DNA from: Rhodococcus rhodochrous
Lineage (GTDB): Bacteria > Actinomycetota > Actinomycetes > Mycobacteriales > Mycobacteriaceae
Direction of reading: 5' to 3'
Assembly: GCF_900187265.1 (NCBI RefSeq)
Contig: NZ_LT906450.1
Location: 4,765,444-4,829,443, forward strand
Length of the DNA: 64,000 nucleotides
The notes under the pieces: generated by a model
What the model was told of the DNA's origin: nothing
Database searches by the model: none
What the model saw: the letters and a program-made list of their open reading frames with translations, nothing else
Made by a program: the position numbers and the translations under genes
Shown here: in pieces, positions 34,054 to 43,824 of the stretch
Layout of the letters: every line of letters begins with the position of its first letter
Numbering within the stretch: position 1 is the stretch's first letter

Positions 34054-34088
34054 GCGACGGCCCATCCCTTTTCGGGGTGGGCCGTCGC
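34054..34088 (+). terminator. Terminator after metY
   Basis: A 15-bp stem (34054-34068 and 34074-34088), with a single wobble pair and the loop TTTTC, begins 18 bases after the metY stop and is followed by CCTTTCC. Confidence 0.78.
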
Positions 34089-34323
34089 CCTTTCCGTTGG
34101 GATCGGGACACGACGACGAGCGCCCGGAAGCAGGTCGCACAAACCGGACGGTAGGCCGCAGGGGACGCGGCACACGGATGGTTCCCACTGATCGGGACGA
34201 TGCTGGGGCGGCAGGCACGGGTCGGTGCATGGTGTGCAGACCGTCAGCGCGACCGAGCTTCGTAAACCTTTGTGTACGCCCTGCTCCGCACATGCACCGT
34301 GCGGTCCCCCGAAAGGCGAATCC

Positions 34324-35988
34324 TTGGCAGCACCAGTAGATCTGCAGCAGATGATGCACACGGTCGTCTCCCGGCTCACCGGCCCGGGTGGCAGATTCGA
34401 GATCGTCGAGGAGGAGGTCCGCGGCAACCGCATGCCTGTGATGCGCAACCGCGATCGCCGGATCGGTGATCTCGTCGCCGCGTCCCGGCAGTGGGGCGAC
34501 CGCGACTATCTCGTCACCGCAGATCGCCGCATCTCGTTCGCCGAACACGCCGATGCCGTCGCCGCCCTCGCCACCGCGCTGCGCGACGACTACGGCGTGC
34601 GCAAGGGCGATCGTGTGGCCGTGCTGGCCGCCAATTCACCCGAATGGGTCGTCACCTTCTGGGCCACCCAGTGCCTCGGCGCGATCACCGTCGGTCTCAA
34701 CTCGTGGTGGACTCCGACCGAGATCACCTACGGGGTCGATCTCACCGCACCCAGGGTGATCGTCGCCGACGCCCGGCGCGCCGAACTGCTCGCCAGAGCC
34801 GACGTCTCGGGATTCGAACTGCTCACGATCGAGGACGACGTGCCGCGGATCGTGGCCGAGAGGTCCGGCTCGGAACTGCCGTCCGCGGATGTGGACGAGG
34901 ACGATCCCGCGGTCATCCTGTTCACCAGCGGGACGAGCGGTCATCCCAAGGGTGCGCTGCACTCTCACCGCAACGTGCTCGCGGTGGTCGATTACCACCG
35001 CTACTCGGATGCGCTGGTGGCGGCGATTCACCAACGCTCTTACGACGATTCGGTGCCCGGCGACAACCGATACCTGTTGGCGTCACCGCTCTTCCACATC
35101 GCGAGCCTCCACAATCTCGCGATTCCGCGACTGGCGACGGGCAGTGCCGTCGTCATGACGCAGGGTGCCTTCGACGTCGACAAGGTGTTCGCGCTCATCG
35201 AGCAGGAGAAGGTGACCAACTGGGGTGCGGTGCCGACCATGGCCGCCCGCATGCTCGAACACGAGGACCCCGACCGGTACGACCTGTCGTCGCTCACCGC
35301 GTTCGCTCTCGCGTCGGCGCCGTCTTCCCCTGCATTGAAGCAGCGGCTGCGCGAGAAGTTCCCCTTCGCCGGACAGGCGCTCGTGGACAGCTACGGGCTG
35401 ACCGAGTGCAGCACCGCCGTCGCCGTCGCCACGGCCCCCGAACTCGAGGCGTTCCCGGGCACCCTCGGCAGTCCCATCATCACGGTGAGCCTGGAGATCC
35501 GTGATCCGTTCGGCGAACGGGTGCCCGACGGCGACGAGGGCGAGGTGTGTGTTCGCAGCCCGTACGTGATGCTCGGGTACTGGGAGGATCCGGAGGCCAC
35601 CGATGCCTCGATCACCTCCGACGGGTGGTTGCGCACCGGGGACTACGGCACGATCGAGAACGGACGCCTGCGGCTCACGGGTCGCCGGTCCGATCTCATC
35701 CTGCGCGGCGGCGAGAACGTCTATCCGACGGAGATCGAACAGCGCCTCGACGAGCACCCCGACGTCGTGGAGAGCGCAGTGATCGGCGTGGACCACGAGG
35801 ATCTGGGACAGGAGGTCGCGGCCGTCGTCGTGCTGCGGCCCGGCAGCACGGCCGCCGAGGACGACCTGCGAGCCTTCTGCGCCGAGCGACTGGCCTACTA
35901 CAAGGTGCCCACCGTCTGGCGGATCACGCAGAATTTGCTCCCCCGCAACGCGACCGGCAAGATCATCCGACGCTCGATCACCGTCTGA
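34324..35988 (+). CDS. Fatty-acyl-CoA ligase (FadD-type)
   Basis: A 554-residue AMP-forming acyl-CoA ligase. Core motifs are [16 protein letters not shown] (A3), [34 protein letters not shown] and the catalytic Lys in [12 protein letters not shown]. The N-terminus carries an extra 60 residues before the conserved domain. The start proposed is TTG at 34324 after AAAGGCG; an ATG further on (34351) would also fit. No neighbour points to a particular substrate. The upstream 200 bases contain no other gene. Confidence 0.88.
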   Translation: MAAPVDLQQMMHTVVSRLTGPGGRFEIVEEEVRGNRMPVMRNRDRRIGDLVAASRQWGDRDYLVTADRRISFAEHADAVAALATALRDDYGVRKGDRVAVLAANSPEWVVTFWATQCLGAITVGLNSWWTPTEITYGVDLTAPRVIVADARRAELLARADVSGFELLTIEDDVPRIVAERSGSELPSADVDEDDPAVILFTSGTSGHPKGALHSHRNVLAVVDYHRYSDALVAAIHQRSYDDSVPGDNRYLLASPLFHIASLHNLAIPRLATGSAVVMTQGAFDVDKVFALIEQEKVTNWGAVPTMAARMLEHEDPDRYDLSSLTAFALASAPSSPALKQRLREKFPFAGQALVDSYGLTECSTAVAVATAPELEAFPGTLGSPIITVSLEIRDPFGERVPDGDEGEVCVRSPYVMLGYWEDPEATDASITSDGWLRTGDYGTIENGRLRLTGRRSDLILRGGENVYPTEIEQRLDEHPDVVESAVIGVDHEDLGQEVAAVVVLRPGSTAAEDDLRAFCAERLAYYKVPTVWRITQNLLPRNATGKIIRRSITV

Positions 35989-36004
35989 TCGACGAGCGCA
36001 CCGG

Positions 36005-36883
36005 TCACTCGCCGAGCCCGAACAGCGACGTGGCGTTGTCGCGGCACACCGCGCGGATCCACTCGCTGTCGGGCGCGACGCGTTCGAGCACCTCGAGCTG
36101 GTGGAGATAGCCGTACGGGATGTTCGGAAAGTCCGTGCCGAGCAGGATCTTCCGGCGCAGCGTGTCGAGGCGCGGCAGCTGATCCTTCGGGAAGGGTGTG
36201 TCCTCCTCGACGAAATCGGTGAACGCCATCGTCGTGTCGAGATACACCCGCTCGTACTGCTCCGCGAGGTCGAGGAACTCGCGGTACTCGGGCAGACCCA
36301 TGTGCGCGACGATCACCGTCAGCTGCGGGTACCGGCGCATGAGCTCCTGCATCGGGGCGGGGCCGGTGTACGTGCCGGGCGCCGGGCCCGACCCACAGTG
36401 CACGACGATGGGCACGCCCGAGTCCTCGAGCAGGCCCCACACGTCGTCGAGGAGCGGGTCGAGCGGCGAGTAGTCGCCGACCTGGATGTGGGATTTGAAC
36501 ACGCGCGCGCCCGCCTCGATCGCCGCGGCGACGTACTCCTTCGCGTCGGCCTCCGGGTAGAAGGTGGCGGTGTGGAGGCAGTCGGGGGTCCGGGCCGCGA
36601 AGTCGGCCGCCCACGAGTTGAGCCACGCCGCCATCTCCGGCTTGTGCGGGTACAGCATGGCGGTGAACCGGTGCACCCCGAAGTCGCGGAGACGCGTGAC
36701 GCGTTCCTCCTCGTCGTGCCGGTAGGTGATCGGCCAGGGCCGTCCGACGAGCGGACCCGCGGAGTCGAAGTACTCCCAGACCTTGTCCATCACGTTCTTC
36801 GGCATGAAGTGGGTGTGAACATCGATGAGGACGTCGATGTCGTGACGCCGGCGGAACTGCGCTACCTGTTCGATTTCGTTCAC
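36005..36883 (-). CDS. Amidohydrolase family 2 protein
   Basis: A 292-residue TIM-barrel metal-dependent hydrolase or decarboxylase of the amidohydrolase-2 group. The metal-binding HxH is in IDVHTHFMP at about residues 20-28. A further His is in PIVVHCGSG, with the next in TVIVAHMGLPEY and the Asp in LLGTDFPNIPYG. Relatives include ACMSD-type decarboxylases. The start is a GTG at 36883; the frame upstream is poor. It converges on the acyl-CoA ligase gene and diverges from the siderophore importer, with the IdeR box region between. Confidence 0.85.
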   Translation of the reverse strand: MNEIEQVAQFRRRHDIDVLIDVHTHFMPKNVMDKVWEYFDSAGPLVGRPWPITYRHDEEERVTRLRDFGVHRFTAMLYPHKPEMAAWLNSWAADFAARTPDCLHTATFYPEADAKEYVAAAIEAGARVFKSHIQVGDYSPLDPLLDDVWGLLEDSGVPIVVHCGSGPAPGTYTGPAPMQELMRRYPQLTVIVAHMGLPEYREFLDLAEQYERVYLDTTMAFTDFVEEDTPFPKDQLPRLDTLRRKILLGTDFPNIPYGYLHQLEVLERVAPDSEWIRAVCRDNATSLFGLGE

Positions 36884-36979
36884 GCTGCGACCGTACCGAA
36901 GCGATGGCGACGAAGGCAGCCGAGCAGAAAACAACAGGTCACAGACAGCATCTGATCCAGTACAGGACAATTGCCCAGG

Positions 36980-36998
36980 TTAGGTTAAGCTAACCGTA
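36980..36998. promoter_or_regulatory. IdeR/DtxR box in front of the siderophore importer
   Basis: TTAGGTTAAGCTAACCGTA agrees at 16 of 19 positions with the IdeR consensus. A second, weaker site overlaps its end (36996-37014, about 13 of 19). Paired DtxR-type dimers bind such overlapping boxes. The stretch also holds a TAAGAT that may be the -10 box, so iron-loaded IdeR would repress the operon 37057-40994. The divergent amidohydrolase gene may be affected too. Confidence 0.82.
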
Positions 36999-37056
36999 AG
37001 ATAGGCTGTCCTAAGTGCCTATCCCATTTTTTGTGAGCGAACACCGAGGAACATCG

Positions 37057-38061
37057 ATGAATGCATCCCGCCTGTACCGAGGTGCCGTGCTCGGCACCCT
37101 GGCCGCCCTCGCCCTGACGGCATGCTCGAGCGACCCGGCCACCGAGTCGTCCGACACCTCCGCCGCCACCGTCACGGTCGAGGACAACTTCGGTACGCAG
37201 ACCGTCACCGTGCCGCCCGAGTCCGTGGTCGCCACCGACAACAGCACCTTCGAGACACTCGATACGTGGGGCGTTCCCCTCGCCGCAGGCGCCGTATCGC
37301 TGATGCCGAAGACGATCTCCTACACGGAGGACGACAGCATCGTCGATCTGGGATCGCATCGTGAACCCAACCTCGAAGCCGTCGTTGCGGTCGAGCCGGA
37401 CCTGATCATCAACGGCGGGCGCTTCGCGCAGTTCAGGGAGCAGTTCCAGGATCTCGCACCGGACGCCACCATCGTCGAGGTCGCGCCGCGCGACGGCGAG
37501 GACTTCGCCGAGGAACTCAAGCGCGGCACCACTGTCCTCGGTGAGATCTTCGCCAAGGAAGCAGAGGCACAGGAACTCAACGACGCGTTGGACGCGTCGA
37601 TCGCCCGGGTCCAGGCCGCATACTCCCCGGATCAGTCGGTGATGGGTCTGATCGTCTCCGGCGGCGAGATCGGTTACGTCGCCCCGAGCACCGGGCGCAC
37701 CATCGGCCCCATGTTCGACATCTTCGACCTGACCCCGGCTCTCGAGGTTCCCGAAGGCACCGATGACCACCAGGGTGACGACATCTCCGTCGAGGCCATC
37801 GCCGCATCGAACCCGGGCCTGATCATCGTCATGGACCGTGACGCGGGTACCTCGACCGGTGGCGGCCCCGACTACGTGCCGGCGACCACGGTCATCAACG
37901 ACTCCCAGGCGCTGCAGAACGTGAAGGCAGTCCAGGAGGGCAACATCATCTACCTGCCCGCCGACACCTACACCAACGAGAGCATCCAGACGTACACGGA
38001 GTTCTTCAACTCCCTGGCGGACCTGCTCGAGAAGAACGCGCAGAACGCAGACAACCCGTGA
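37057..38061 (+). CDS. Ferric-siderophore ABC transporter, substrate-binding lipoprotein
   Basis: A 334-residue FepB-like binding protein. The signal peptide ends in a lipobox (LTACSS, Cys near residue 23). The mature protein has the class III binding-protein layout: VVATDNSTFETLDTWGV near the start and EPNLEAVVAVEPDLII in the first lobe, a long connecting helix, then ISVEAIAASNPGLIIVMDRD in the second lobe. The ATG at 37057 has CGAGGA upstream. First gene of the iron-regulated operon. Confidence 0.9.
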   Translation: MNASRLYRGAVLGTLAALALTACSSDPATESSDTSAATVTVEDNFGTQTVTVPPESVVATDNSTFETLDTWGVPLAAGAVSLMPKTISYTEDDSIVDLGSHREPNLEAVVAVEPDLIINGGRFAQFREQFQDLAPDATIVEVAPRDGEDFAEELKRGTTVLGEIFAKEAEAQELNDALDASIARVQAAYSPDQSVMGLIVSGGEIGYVAPSTGRTIGPMFDIFDLTPALEVPEGTDDHQGDDISVEAIAASNPGLIIVMDRDAGTSTGGGPDYVPATTVINDSQALQNVKAVQEGNIIYLPADTYTNESIQTYTEFFNSLADLLEKNAQNADNP

Positions 38062-38099
38062 TCTGCGCCCCGAGCGCAATCGAGTACTGAACCCACAGC

Positions 38100-38143
38100 G
38101 TCGACCGCCGTGGACTCGGCCACGAGCCGGGTCCACGGCCGAC
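38100..38143 (+). terminator. Intercistronic hairpin between binding protein and permease genes
   Basis: An imperfect stem (38100-38120 with 38126-38143, three-base bulge) occupies the 107-bp gap after the binding-protein gene. In importer operons such hairpins lower transcription or RNA stability of downstream genes, so that the binding protein is made in excess. No T run follows, so full termination is unlikely. Confidence 0.45.
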
Positions 38144-38168
38144 GTGCTTCCGGAGCAGAGATGCCGAA

Positions 38169-39149
38169 ATGACGACCCAAGCCCCACCGTCCCGAACGCG
38201 GGAAAGACTCTTCGACCGGAAACTGCTGCTGGGTTTCCTCGGCGTCGGCGCCCTGCTGATCGCCTCACTGTTCACCGGGGTGTTCGACATCTTCGGCGGT
38301 GACTTCGGCTGGGAGATGTTCAACATCACCCGCGTCCCTCGCACGATCGCCCTGGTGCTGGCCGGGGCCGCGATGGCGATGTCCGGACTCGTCATGCAGT
38401 TGCTCACCCAGAACCGCTTCGTCGAACCGACCACCACCGGCACGACGGAGTGGGCAGGATTGGGGTTGCTGATCATGATGATCGTCGCCCCGACCGCGGG
38501 TCTTCTGCCCAGGATGATCGGTGCGGTCGTGGCGGCCTTCATCGGAACGATGATCTTCTTCCTGTTCCTCCGGCGAGTGCAACTGTCCTCGTCGCTGATC
38601 GTGCCCATCGTCGGCATCATGCTGGGCGCCGTCGTCGGCTCCATCACCACCTACATCGCTCTCGCCACCGACAAACTCCAGAGCCTGGGCATCTGGTTCG
38701 CGGGGAGTTTCACGTCGATCATCAAGGGCCAGTACGAGGTTCTCTGGATCGTCGCGGTCGTCGCGGTCCTGGTGTTCATCGCCGCCGACCGGTTCACCGT
38801 CGCCGGTCTCGGTGAGGACGTCGCGACCAACGTCGGCCTGAACTACAACCGCATCATCCTGCTGGGAACCGGCCTCATCGCGATTGCCACCGGAGTGGTC
38901 ACCGTCGTGGTCGGTTCGCTTCCCTTCCTGGGGCTCATCGTCCCCAACATCGTGTCGATGTTCCGCGGCGACGATCTGCGCAGCAATCTCCCCTGGGTCT
39001 GCCTGCTCGGTATCGCCATCGTGACCGTCTGCGACCTGATCGGCCGGACGATCATCATGCCGTTCGAGATCCCGGTATCACTCATCCTCGGCGTCGTCGG
39101 CTCCGTCGTCTTCATCGCCATGCTTCTGCGGAGTCGCCGCAATGTCTGA
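38169..39149 (+). CDS. Ferric-siderophore ABC transporter permease (FecCD family), first subunit
   Basis: A 326-residue integral membrane protein with eight or more hydrophobic helices. FecCD hallmarks are RVPRTIALVLAGAAMAMSGL near the start and GSLPFLGLIVPNIVSMF, the EAA-like coupling region, near residue 260. It pairs with the product of the next gene to form the channel. The stop overlaps the next start by eight bases. Confidence 0.92.
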   Translation: MTTQAPPSRTRERLFDRKLLLGFLGVGALLIASLFTGVFDIFGGDFGWEMFNITRVPRTIALVLAGAAMAMSGLVMQLLTQNRFVEPTTTGTTEWAGLGLLIMMIVAPTAGLLPRMIGAVVAAFIGTMIFFLFLRRVQLSSSLIVPIVGIMLGAVVGSITTYIALATDKLQSLGIWFAGSFTSIIKGQYEVLWIVAVVAVLVFIAADRFTVAGLGEDVATNVGLNYNRIILLGTGLIAIATGVVTVVVGSLPFLGLIVPNIVSMFRGDDLRSNLPWVCLLGIAIVTVCDLIGRTIIMPFEIPVSLILGVVGSVVFIAMLLRSRRNV

Positions 39150-40242
39150 CATCACCGAGTCGATCTCCCCGGCAGAATCGATCCCCACGGCATCGATCCC
39201 CACAGCTCCGCCGACCGCCGCAACGGCAACGAGGGCCGAGCGCACAGGCTCCGGCGCATTCGCGACCACGCGACAGCTACGCCGCTACTGGATTCTCGTG
39301 GGGACTCTCGCGCTCCTCTCGGTCGTCATCGCCGTGGGTATCGTGACCTGGGACAATCCGATGCCCTTCGGGACCGCGGGCTTCTGGCGGATCACGCAGA
39401 TGCGCGCGACCAACCTGGTCGTGATCGCGATCGTCGTCGTCTGCCAGGCCGTTGCGACGGTCTCGTTCCAATCTGCGACGAACAACCGCATCATCACCCC
39501 GTCGATCATGGGATTCGAGGCCCTCTACGTCGCGATCCAGACCGCCGCCGTCTTCTTCCTGGGCGCGGTCGGGGTCACGGCGCTCACGGGGGTGCCGCAG
39601 TTCGCACTCATGGTCGTATTGATGGTCGGCTTCTCGCTGATGCTCTACGGATGGCTGCTCTCCGGCAAGTACGGGAACATGCAGGTGATGCTGCTCGTCG
39701 GCATCGTCCTGGGTGGCGGTCTCGGATCCGTGGCGACCTTCATGCAGCGCATGCTCACCCCCAGCGAGTTCGACATCCTCACCGCCAAATTGTTCGGGTC
39801 GGTGTCCAATGCGGATGCCTCCTACCTACCGCTGGCGATCCCGTTGTGCATCGGCGCAGCGGGAACACTGTGGTGGCGTTCCCGCAGGCTCAACATCATT
39901 GCGCTGGGCAAGGACGTCACCACGAATCTCGGCCTGAACCATCGCCGAGAGATCATGCTCGTACTGTTTCTCGTGTCGGTCCTCATGGCCACCACCACCG
40001 CGCTCGTCGGCCCGCTGACGTTCCTCGGCTTCCTCGTCGCGACCTTGGCCTACCAGTTCGCGACCACGCACGATCACCGCTTCGTGTTCCCGGTGGCGAT
40101 CCTGACCGGGTTCGTCATCCTGGGGGGCGCCTACTTCGTTCTGAAGAACATCTTCTACGCAGAGGGTGCCGTGTCCATCATCATCGAGGCCGTCGGCGGC
40201 ACGGCCTTCCTCTACGTGATCCTTCGGAAGGGCAGACTGTGA
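39142..40242 (+). CDS. Ferric-siderophore ABC transporter permease (FecCD family), second subunit
   Basis: A 366-residue permease with a 45-residue polar N-terminal extension rich in Pro, Ala and Thr, absent from the first subunit. Helices then follow, with QMRATNLVVIAIVVVCQAVA and GPLTFLGFLVATLAYQF corresponding to the conserved FecCD segments. It overlaps both neighbours (eight bases upstream, four downstream), which shows tight translational coupling. Confidence 0.9.
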   Translation: MSDITESISPAESIPTASIPTAPPTAATATRAERTGSGAFATTRQLRRYWILVGTLALLSVVIAVGIVTWDNPMPFGTAGFWRITQMRATNLVVIAIVVVCQAVATVSFQSATNNRIITPSIMGFEALYVAIQTAAVFFLGAVGVTALTGVPQFALMVVLMVGFSLMLYGWLLSGKYGNMQVMLLVGIVLGGGLGSVATFMQRMLTPSEFDILTAKLFGSVSNADASYLPLAIPLCIGAAGTLWWRSRRLNIIALGKDVTTNLGLNHRREIMLVLFLVSVLMATTTALVGPLTFLGFLVATLAYQFATTHDHRFVFPVAILTGFVILGGAYFVLKNIFYAEGAVSIIIEAVGGTAFLYVILRKGRL

Positions 40243-40994
40243 TCGAGATCAAGGGTCTCCGTAAGGAATACAGCAAGACGGTCACGATCGGTGAGATCGA
40301 TCTGACCATTCCCGCAGGCGGCATCACGGCCCTGGTCGGACCGAACGGTGCGGGCAAGTCGACGATGCTGACCATCGTGGGCCGCTTGCTCGGGGCCGAC
40401 GCCGGCACCATCGAGATCGCAGGCTACGACGTTTCGAGCACTGCCTCGAAGGACCTCGCGAAGATCGTCTCGATCCTCCGCCAGGAGAACCACTTCGTCA
40501 CTCGCCTGACGGTGCGGCAACTCGTCGGATTCGGCCGATACCCGCACTCGAAGGGCCGTCTCACCCGCAAGGACGAGGAGGCCATCAGCAACGCCATCGA
40601 GTTCTTCGACCTCACCGACCTCGAACACCGCTACCTGGACCAACTGTCCGGCGGACAACGCCAGCGAGCCTACGTGGCCATGGTGCTGTGCCAGGACACC
40701 GACTACATCCTCCTGGACGAACCGCTGAACAACCTGGACATGAAGCATTCGGTCCAGATGATGAAGCATCTTCACAAGGTGGCCGTCGAAATGGGGCGCA
40801 CGGTCGTCATCGTGCTTCACGACATCAACTTCGCAGGCCACTACGCGGACCGGATCTGCGCGATGAAGGACGGCAAGGTCGTCGAATTCGGAACTCCGGA
40901 AGAGATCTTGGTGGACGAGACCTTGACGCGCGTCTTCGATACTCCGGTGACGTGCGTCGACGGACCCAACGGCCGCCTCGCCGTCTACTACTGA
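40239..40994 (+). CDS. Ferric-siderophore ABC transporter ATP-binding protein
   Basis: A 251-residue ATPase of the FepC type. Walker A is GPNGAGKS, the signature is LSGGQRQRAYVAM, Walker B is YILLDEPLNNLD and the switch His is in IVLHDINFA. The GTG at 40239 overlaps the permease stop (GTGA). Last gene of the operon; no siderophore synthesis or esterase gene is adjacent, so the imported siderophore may be made elsewhere or be foreign. It converges on rnhA with one base between stops. Confidence 0.94.
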   Translation: MIEIKGLRKEYSKTVTIGEIDLTIPAGGITALVGPNGAGKSTMLTIVGRLLGADAGTIEIAGYDVSSTASKDLAKIVSILRQENHFVTRLTVRQLVGFGRYPHSKGRLTRKDEEAISNAIEFFDLTDLEHRYLDQLSGGQRQRAYVAMVLCQDTDYILLDEPLNNLDMKHSVQMMKHLHKVAVEMGRTVVIVLHDINFAGHYADRICAMKDGKVVEFGTPEEILVDETLTRVFDTPVTCVDGPNGRLAVYY

Positions 40995-40995
40995 C

Positions 40996-41514
40996 TCAGA
41001 ACAAGGTCAGTTCGGCGTCGTCGGCGCGCTTCGGTGGCTTGTGCGCGACCACGGGCGTGCTCGGCACCTCGATCGGTCCGGGCTTCGCCGCGATCTCGCG
41101 GGCGGCCTGGCCGGCGAGCGTGTCGGCCATCTCGTTGAAGTGGTTGCCGACGTGCCCGCGCACCCAGCGGAACCGCACCGGACCGGTGCGGTCGGTGAGC
41201 TCGCGGTCGATGGCGCGCACGAGTTCGAGATTCTTCACCGGGGCGCCGGTGGCCGTCTTCCAGCCCTTGCGCTTCCATCCGGGCAGCCATTCGGAGGCGC
41301 ACTTGATCGCGTACTGCGAATCGGATTCGATGATCATCGGTTCGGCGCCGGGATGCGCCCGCAGTGCCTCGAGCACCGCCCGGAGCTCGGCGATCTGATT
41401 CGTGCCCGAACGCTCACCGCCCGACGCGCTGGGCCCCTCGTGATTGACCCACGCCCACCCGATGGCGCCACCGGGATTGCGAAGGCAGGATCCGTCGGTG
41501 CTCACGATGATCAT
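40996..41514 (-). CDS. rnhA: Ribonuclease HI
   Basis: A 172-residue RNase HI that cuts RNA in RNA-DNA hybrids. The catalytic acids are visible in STDGSCLRN, NQIAELRAVLEAL, IESDSQYAIK and GNHFNEMADTLA. The last 30 residues form a short Pro-rich tail. The ATG at 41514 is chosen; an ATG at 41526 is also in frame. It is divergent from the glycosylase gene, with 69 bp between starts. Confidence 0.94.
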   Translation of the reverse strand: MIIVSTDGSCLRNPGGAIGWAWVNHEGPSASGGERSGTNQIAELRAVLEALRAHPGAEPMIIESDSQYAIKCASEWLPGWKRKGWKTATGAPVKNLELVRAIDRELTDRTGPVRFRWVRGHVGNHFNEMADTLAGQAAREIAAKPGPIEVPSTPVVAHKPPKRADDAELTLF

Positions 41515-41583
41515 GCGCCCGACCATAGCCGCACCCTCCGACACCACGAAAGTCGGCTCCAGCGCCCGGAGTACGGTAAGGCG

Positions 41584-42546
41584 GTGACCGTGTCCGACGA
41601 GCGAAGCCGTCGCATCGCGCGCGTGGCGGACGAAGCATCCCTCGACACCCGCGTGCGCGTGCCGTGGCCCGTCGACGTGGTGCGCACCCTGCGGCCGCTG
41701 CAGCGCGGGCCGTGGGATCCGTGTCATCGCGTCGTCGCAGGCGCCGTCTGGCGCACCTCCCGCATGGACACCGGTGCAGTGACGTACCGGCTCACTCAGG
41801 ACGGTCCGCACGGGGCGCGGTGCCTGGCGTGGGGCCCGGGCGCGTCCGAGCTGGTCGAACGGCTGCCGACTCTGCTCGGCGCCGACGACGACCCGTCCGG
41901 CTTCGTACCCGAGCATCCCCTGCTCGTCGAGGCGCATCGACGCATGCCCGCCCTGCGCATCACCCGCACCGGCCGGGTGCTCGAATCCCTGGTGCCGGCC
42001 ATCCTGGAACAGCGGGTGCACGGGGTGGCGGCGTTCGCGTCCTGGCGTCGTCTCGTCACGTGGTTCGGTGATCCGGCGCCCGGCCCGGCCCCGGAGGGCA
42101 TGCGCGTGCCGCCCTCCGCGGCGACCTGGCGGACCGTGCCGTCCTGGGAGTTCCATCGGGCGAACGTCGACCCCGGCCGGGCACGCACCGTGGTGCGGTG
42201 CGCGCAGGCCGCCGACTCCCTCGAACGTCTCGTCCACGAACCGCCCGCCGACGCCCGGCGCAAGCTGCGGGTCGTGCCGGGAGTGGGAGTGTGGACGGCC
42301 GCGGAGGTCGCCCAGCGCGCGTTCGGCGACACCGATGCGCTCTCCGTCGGCGACTACCACCTCGCGAAGGTCGTCGGATGGGCGCTGCTCGGTAAGCCCC
42401 TCGACGATCCCGGCATGATCGAGTACCTCGAACCCCAACGCCCGCAACGCTATCGGGTGGTTCGACTGATCGTGGAGACCGGTGGGTACGCACGGGTTCC
42501 GAAGCGCGGGCCTCGCACCCCCATCACCGACCATCGTCGGCGGTGA
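41584..42546 (+). CDS. DNA-3-methyladenine glycosylase, AlkA-like (HhH-GPD superfamily)
   Basis: A 320-residue base-excision repair glycosylase. The helix-hairpin-helix is LRVVPGVGVWTAAEVAQRAF and the catalytic Asp follows in DALSVGDYHLAKVVGWAL. The N-terminal 110 residues resemble the AlkA beta domain region rather than MutY or Nth, and there are no FeS cysteines. The GTG at 41584 follows GGTAAGGC. It belongs to a repair pair with the divergent rnhA. Confidence 0.85.
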   Translation: MTVSDERSRRIARVADEASLDTRVRVPWPVDVVRTLRPLQRGPWDPCHRVVAGAVWRTSRMDTGAVTYRLTQDGPHGARCLAWGPGASELVERLPTLLGADDDPSGFVPEHPLLVEAHRRMPALRITRTGRVLESLVPAILEQRVHGVAAFASWRRLVTWFGDPAPGPAPEGMRVPPSAATWRTVPSWEFHRANVDPGRARTVVRCAQAADSLERLVHEPPADARRKLRVVPGVGVWTAAEVAQRAFGDTDALSVGDYHLAKVVGWALLGKPLDDPGMIEYLEPQRPQRYRVVRLIVETGGYARVPKRGPRTPITDHRRR

Positions 42547-42589
42547 CGGGGTCTCGATCCACAGGGCCCGTGATCGTAGACTCGGTCAC

Positions 42590-43069
42590 ATGTCCGCCAC
42601 CCACGACGCGGCCGGCCCCGATCGGCTCGGACACCTCCCGAGCTATCTGATGACCCAGGCGGCGCGACACGTCCATCGCGTCGTGTTCGACCGTCTCGAC
42701 TCCGCCGATGCCCGCGGTCACCACTACCGGATCCTGGCCGCCCTCGAGGAATACGGTCCGTCCAGTCAGATCGACCTCGCCCGGCGCTGCGGACTCGACC
42801 GCAGCGACGTCGCCGCCGCCGTCGACGCACTCGTCGACCGTCGTTTCGTCGTACGCGCCGCCGACCCCACCGATCGGCGACGCAACATCATCACCCTCCC
42901 CCAGCGCGGGCGCCGGCGACTGTTCGATCTCGACCGGATGCTCACCGCGGCGCAGGAAGAGGCGTTCGCTCCCCTCGACGCGGCCGAACGGGCCCAGCTC
43001 ACCGCGATGCTGACCAGGATTGTCGAGCATCACACCAGGCCTGCGCCGATTTCCGCGCAGCAGTCGTAG
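42590..43069 (+). CDS. MarR-family transcriptional regulator
   Basis: A 159-residue winged-helix regulator. DNA-binding segments are QIDLARRCGLDRSDVAAAVD and VRAADPTDRRRNIITLP (wing). ATG at 42590. It lies 43 bp after the glycosylase gene and 63 bp before the thioesterase gene. The target is unclear. Confidence 0.9.
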   Translation: MSATHDAAGPDRLGHLPSYLMTQAARHVHRVVFDRLDSADARGHHYRILAALEEYGPSSQIDLARRCGLDRSDVAAAVDALVDRRFVVRAADPTDRRRNIITLPQRGRRRLFDLDRMLTAAQEEAFAPLDAAERAQLTAMLTRIVEHHTRPAPISAQQS

Positions 43070-43132
43070 GCTTGTAGGGGTGCATCCGGCGGAGATCCCG
43101 CCGCGAGCACAAGCTACGAAAGGACCCCCGGC

Positions 43133-43642
43133 GTGCAGGCCAAATCTTGCCGAGAATCACGAGTCGTCAAGACCAGCAGGGTGTTTCCCAACGACGTCAA
43201 CGATCACAACACGTTGTTCGGCGGGAAGCTGATGAGCGACATCGACATGACCGCGTCGATCTCGGCGACACGTCACAGTCGCGCGTCGGTTGTGACGGCG
43301 TCGACCGACTCCGTGGCGTTCCTCGAACCCGTCCGCCCCTCCGACTCCGTGTGCCTCGAGTCGTTCGTGACCTGGACCGGACGCAGCTCGATGGAGGTCT
43401 TCGTCAAGGTCACCGCCGAGGATCTGCGCAGCGGTGAGCGACGCATCGCCGCGACCGCCTTCCTCACCTTCGTTGCGGTCGACGACGGCGGTCGACCCAT
43501 GCAGGTCCCGCCGGTGCTGCCCGAGTCCGACGAGGAGCGCAAGCTCAACGAGTCCGGTGACGAGCGGGCGGAGCACCGCCGCATGCACCGCGCGCAGAGC
43601 CAGGAGATGGCGAAGTACCTCACCACCAGCCGACCGTGGTGA
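43133..43642 (+). CDS. Acyl-CoA thioesterase (hotdog fold)
   Basis: A 169-residue hotdog-fold thioesterase of the BACH/YciA type. The active-site signature is NDVNDHNTLFGGKLMSDIDM, and FLEPVRPSDSV is the second strand region. The enzyme releases free acid from acyl-CoA. The GTG at 43133 follows GAAAGGA with a long spacer. No operon partner is obvious. Confidence 0.9.
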   Translation: MQAKSCRESRVVKTSRVFPNDVNDHNTLFGGKLMSDIDMTASISATRHSRASVVTASTDSVAFLEPVRPSDSVCLESFVTWTGRSSMEVFVKVTAEDLRSGERRIAATAFLTFVAVDDGGRPMQVPPVLPESDEERKLNESGDERAEHRRMHRAQSQEMAKYLTTSRPW

Positions 43643-43824
43643 GGTAGGGCCGTACCCACCCACCGTCGAGTCGTAATCGACCGATCCCCACACGCGTATC
43701 GCAGAGCCCGGCACCACGCTGAACACTGTCCACGTGGTGAATACGTCTGCCGGATGCGTGAAATCGCGGCGCGCGGCGCGGAGTTGTGGAAATATCTCGA
43801 CCACTCGACGCGAAGGGGGATCGC

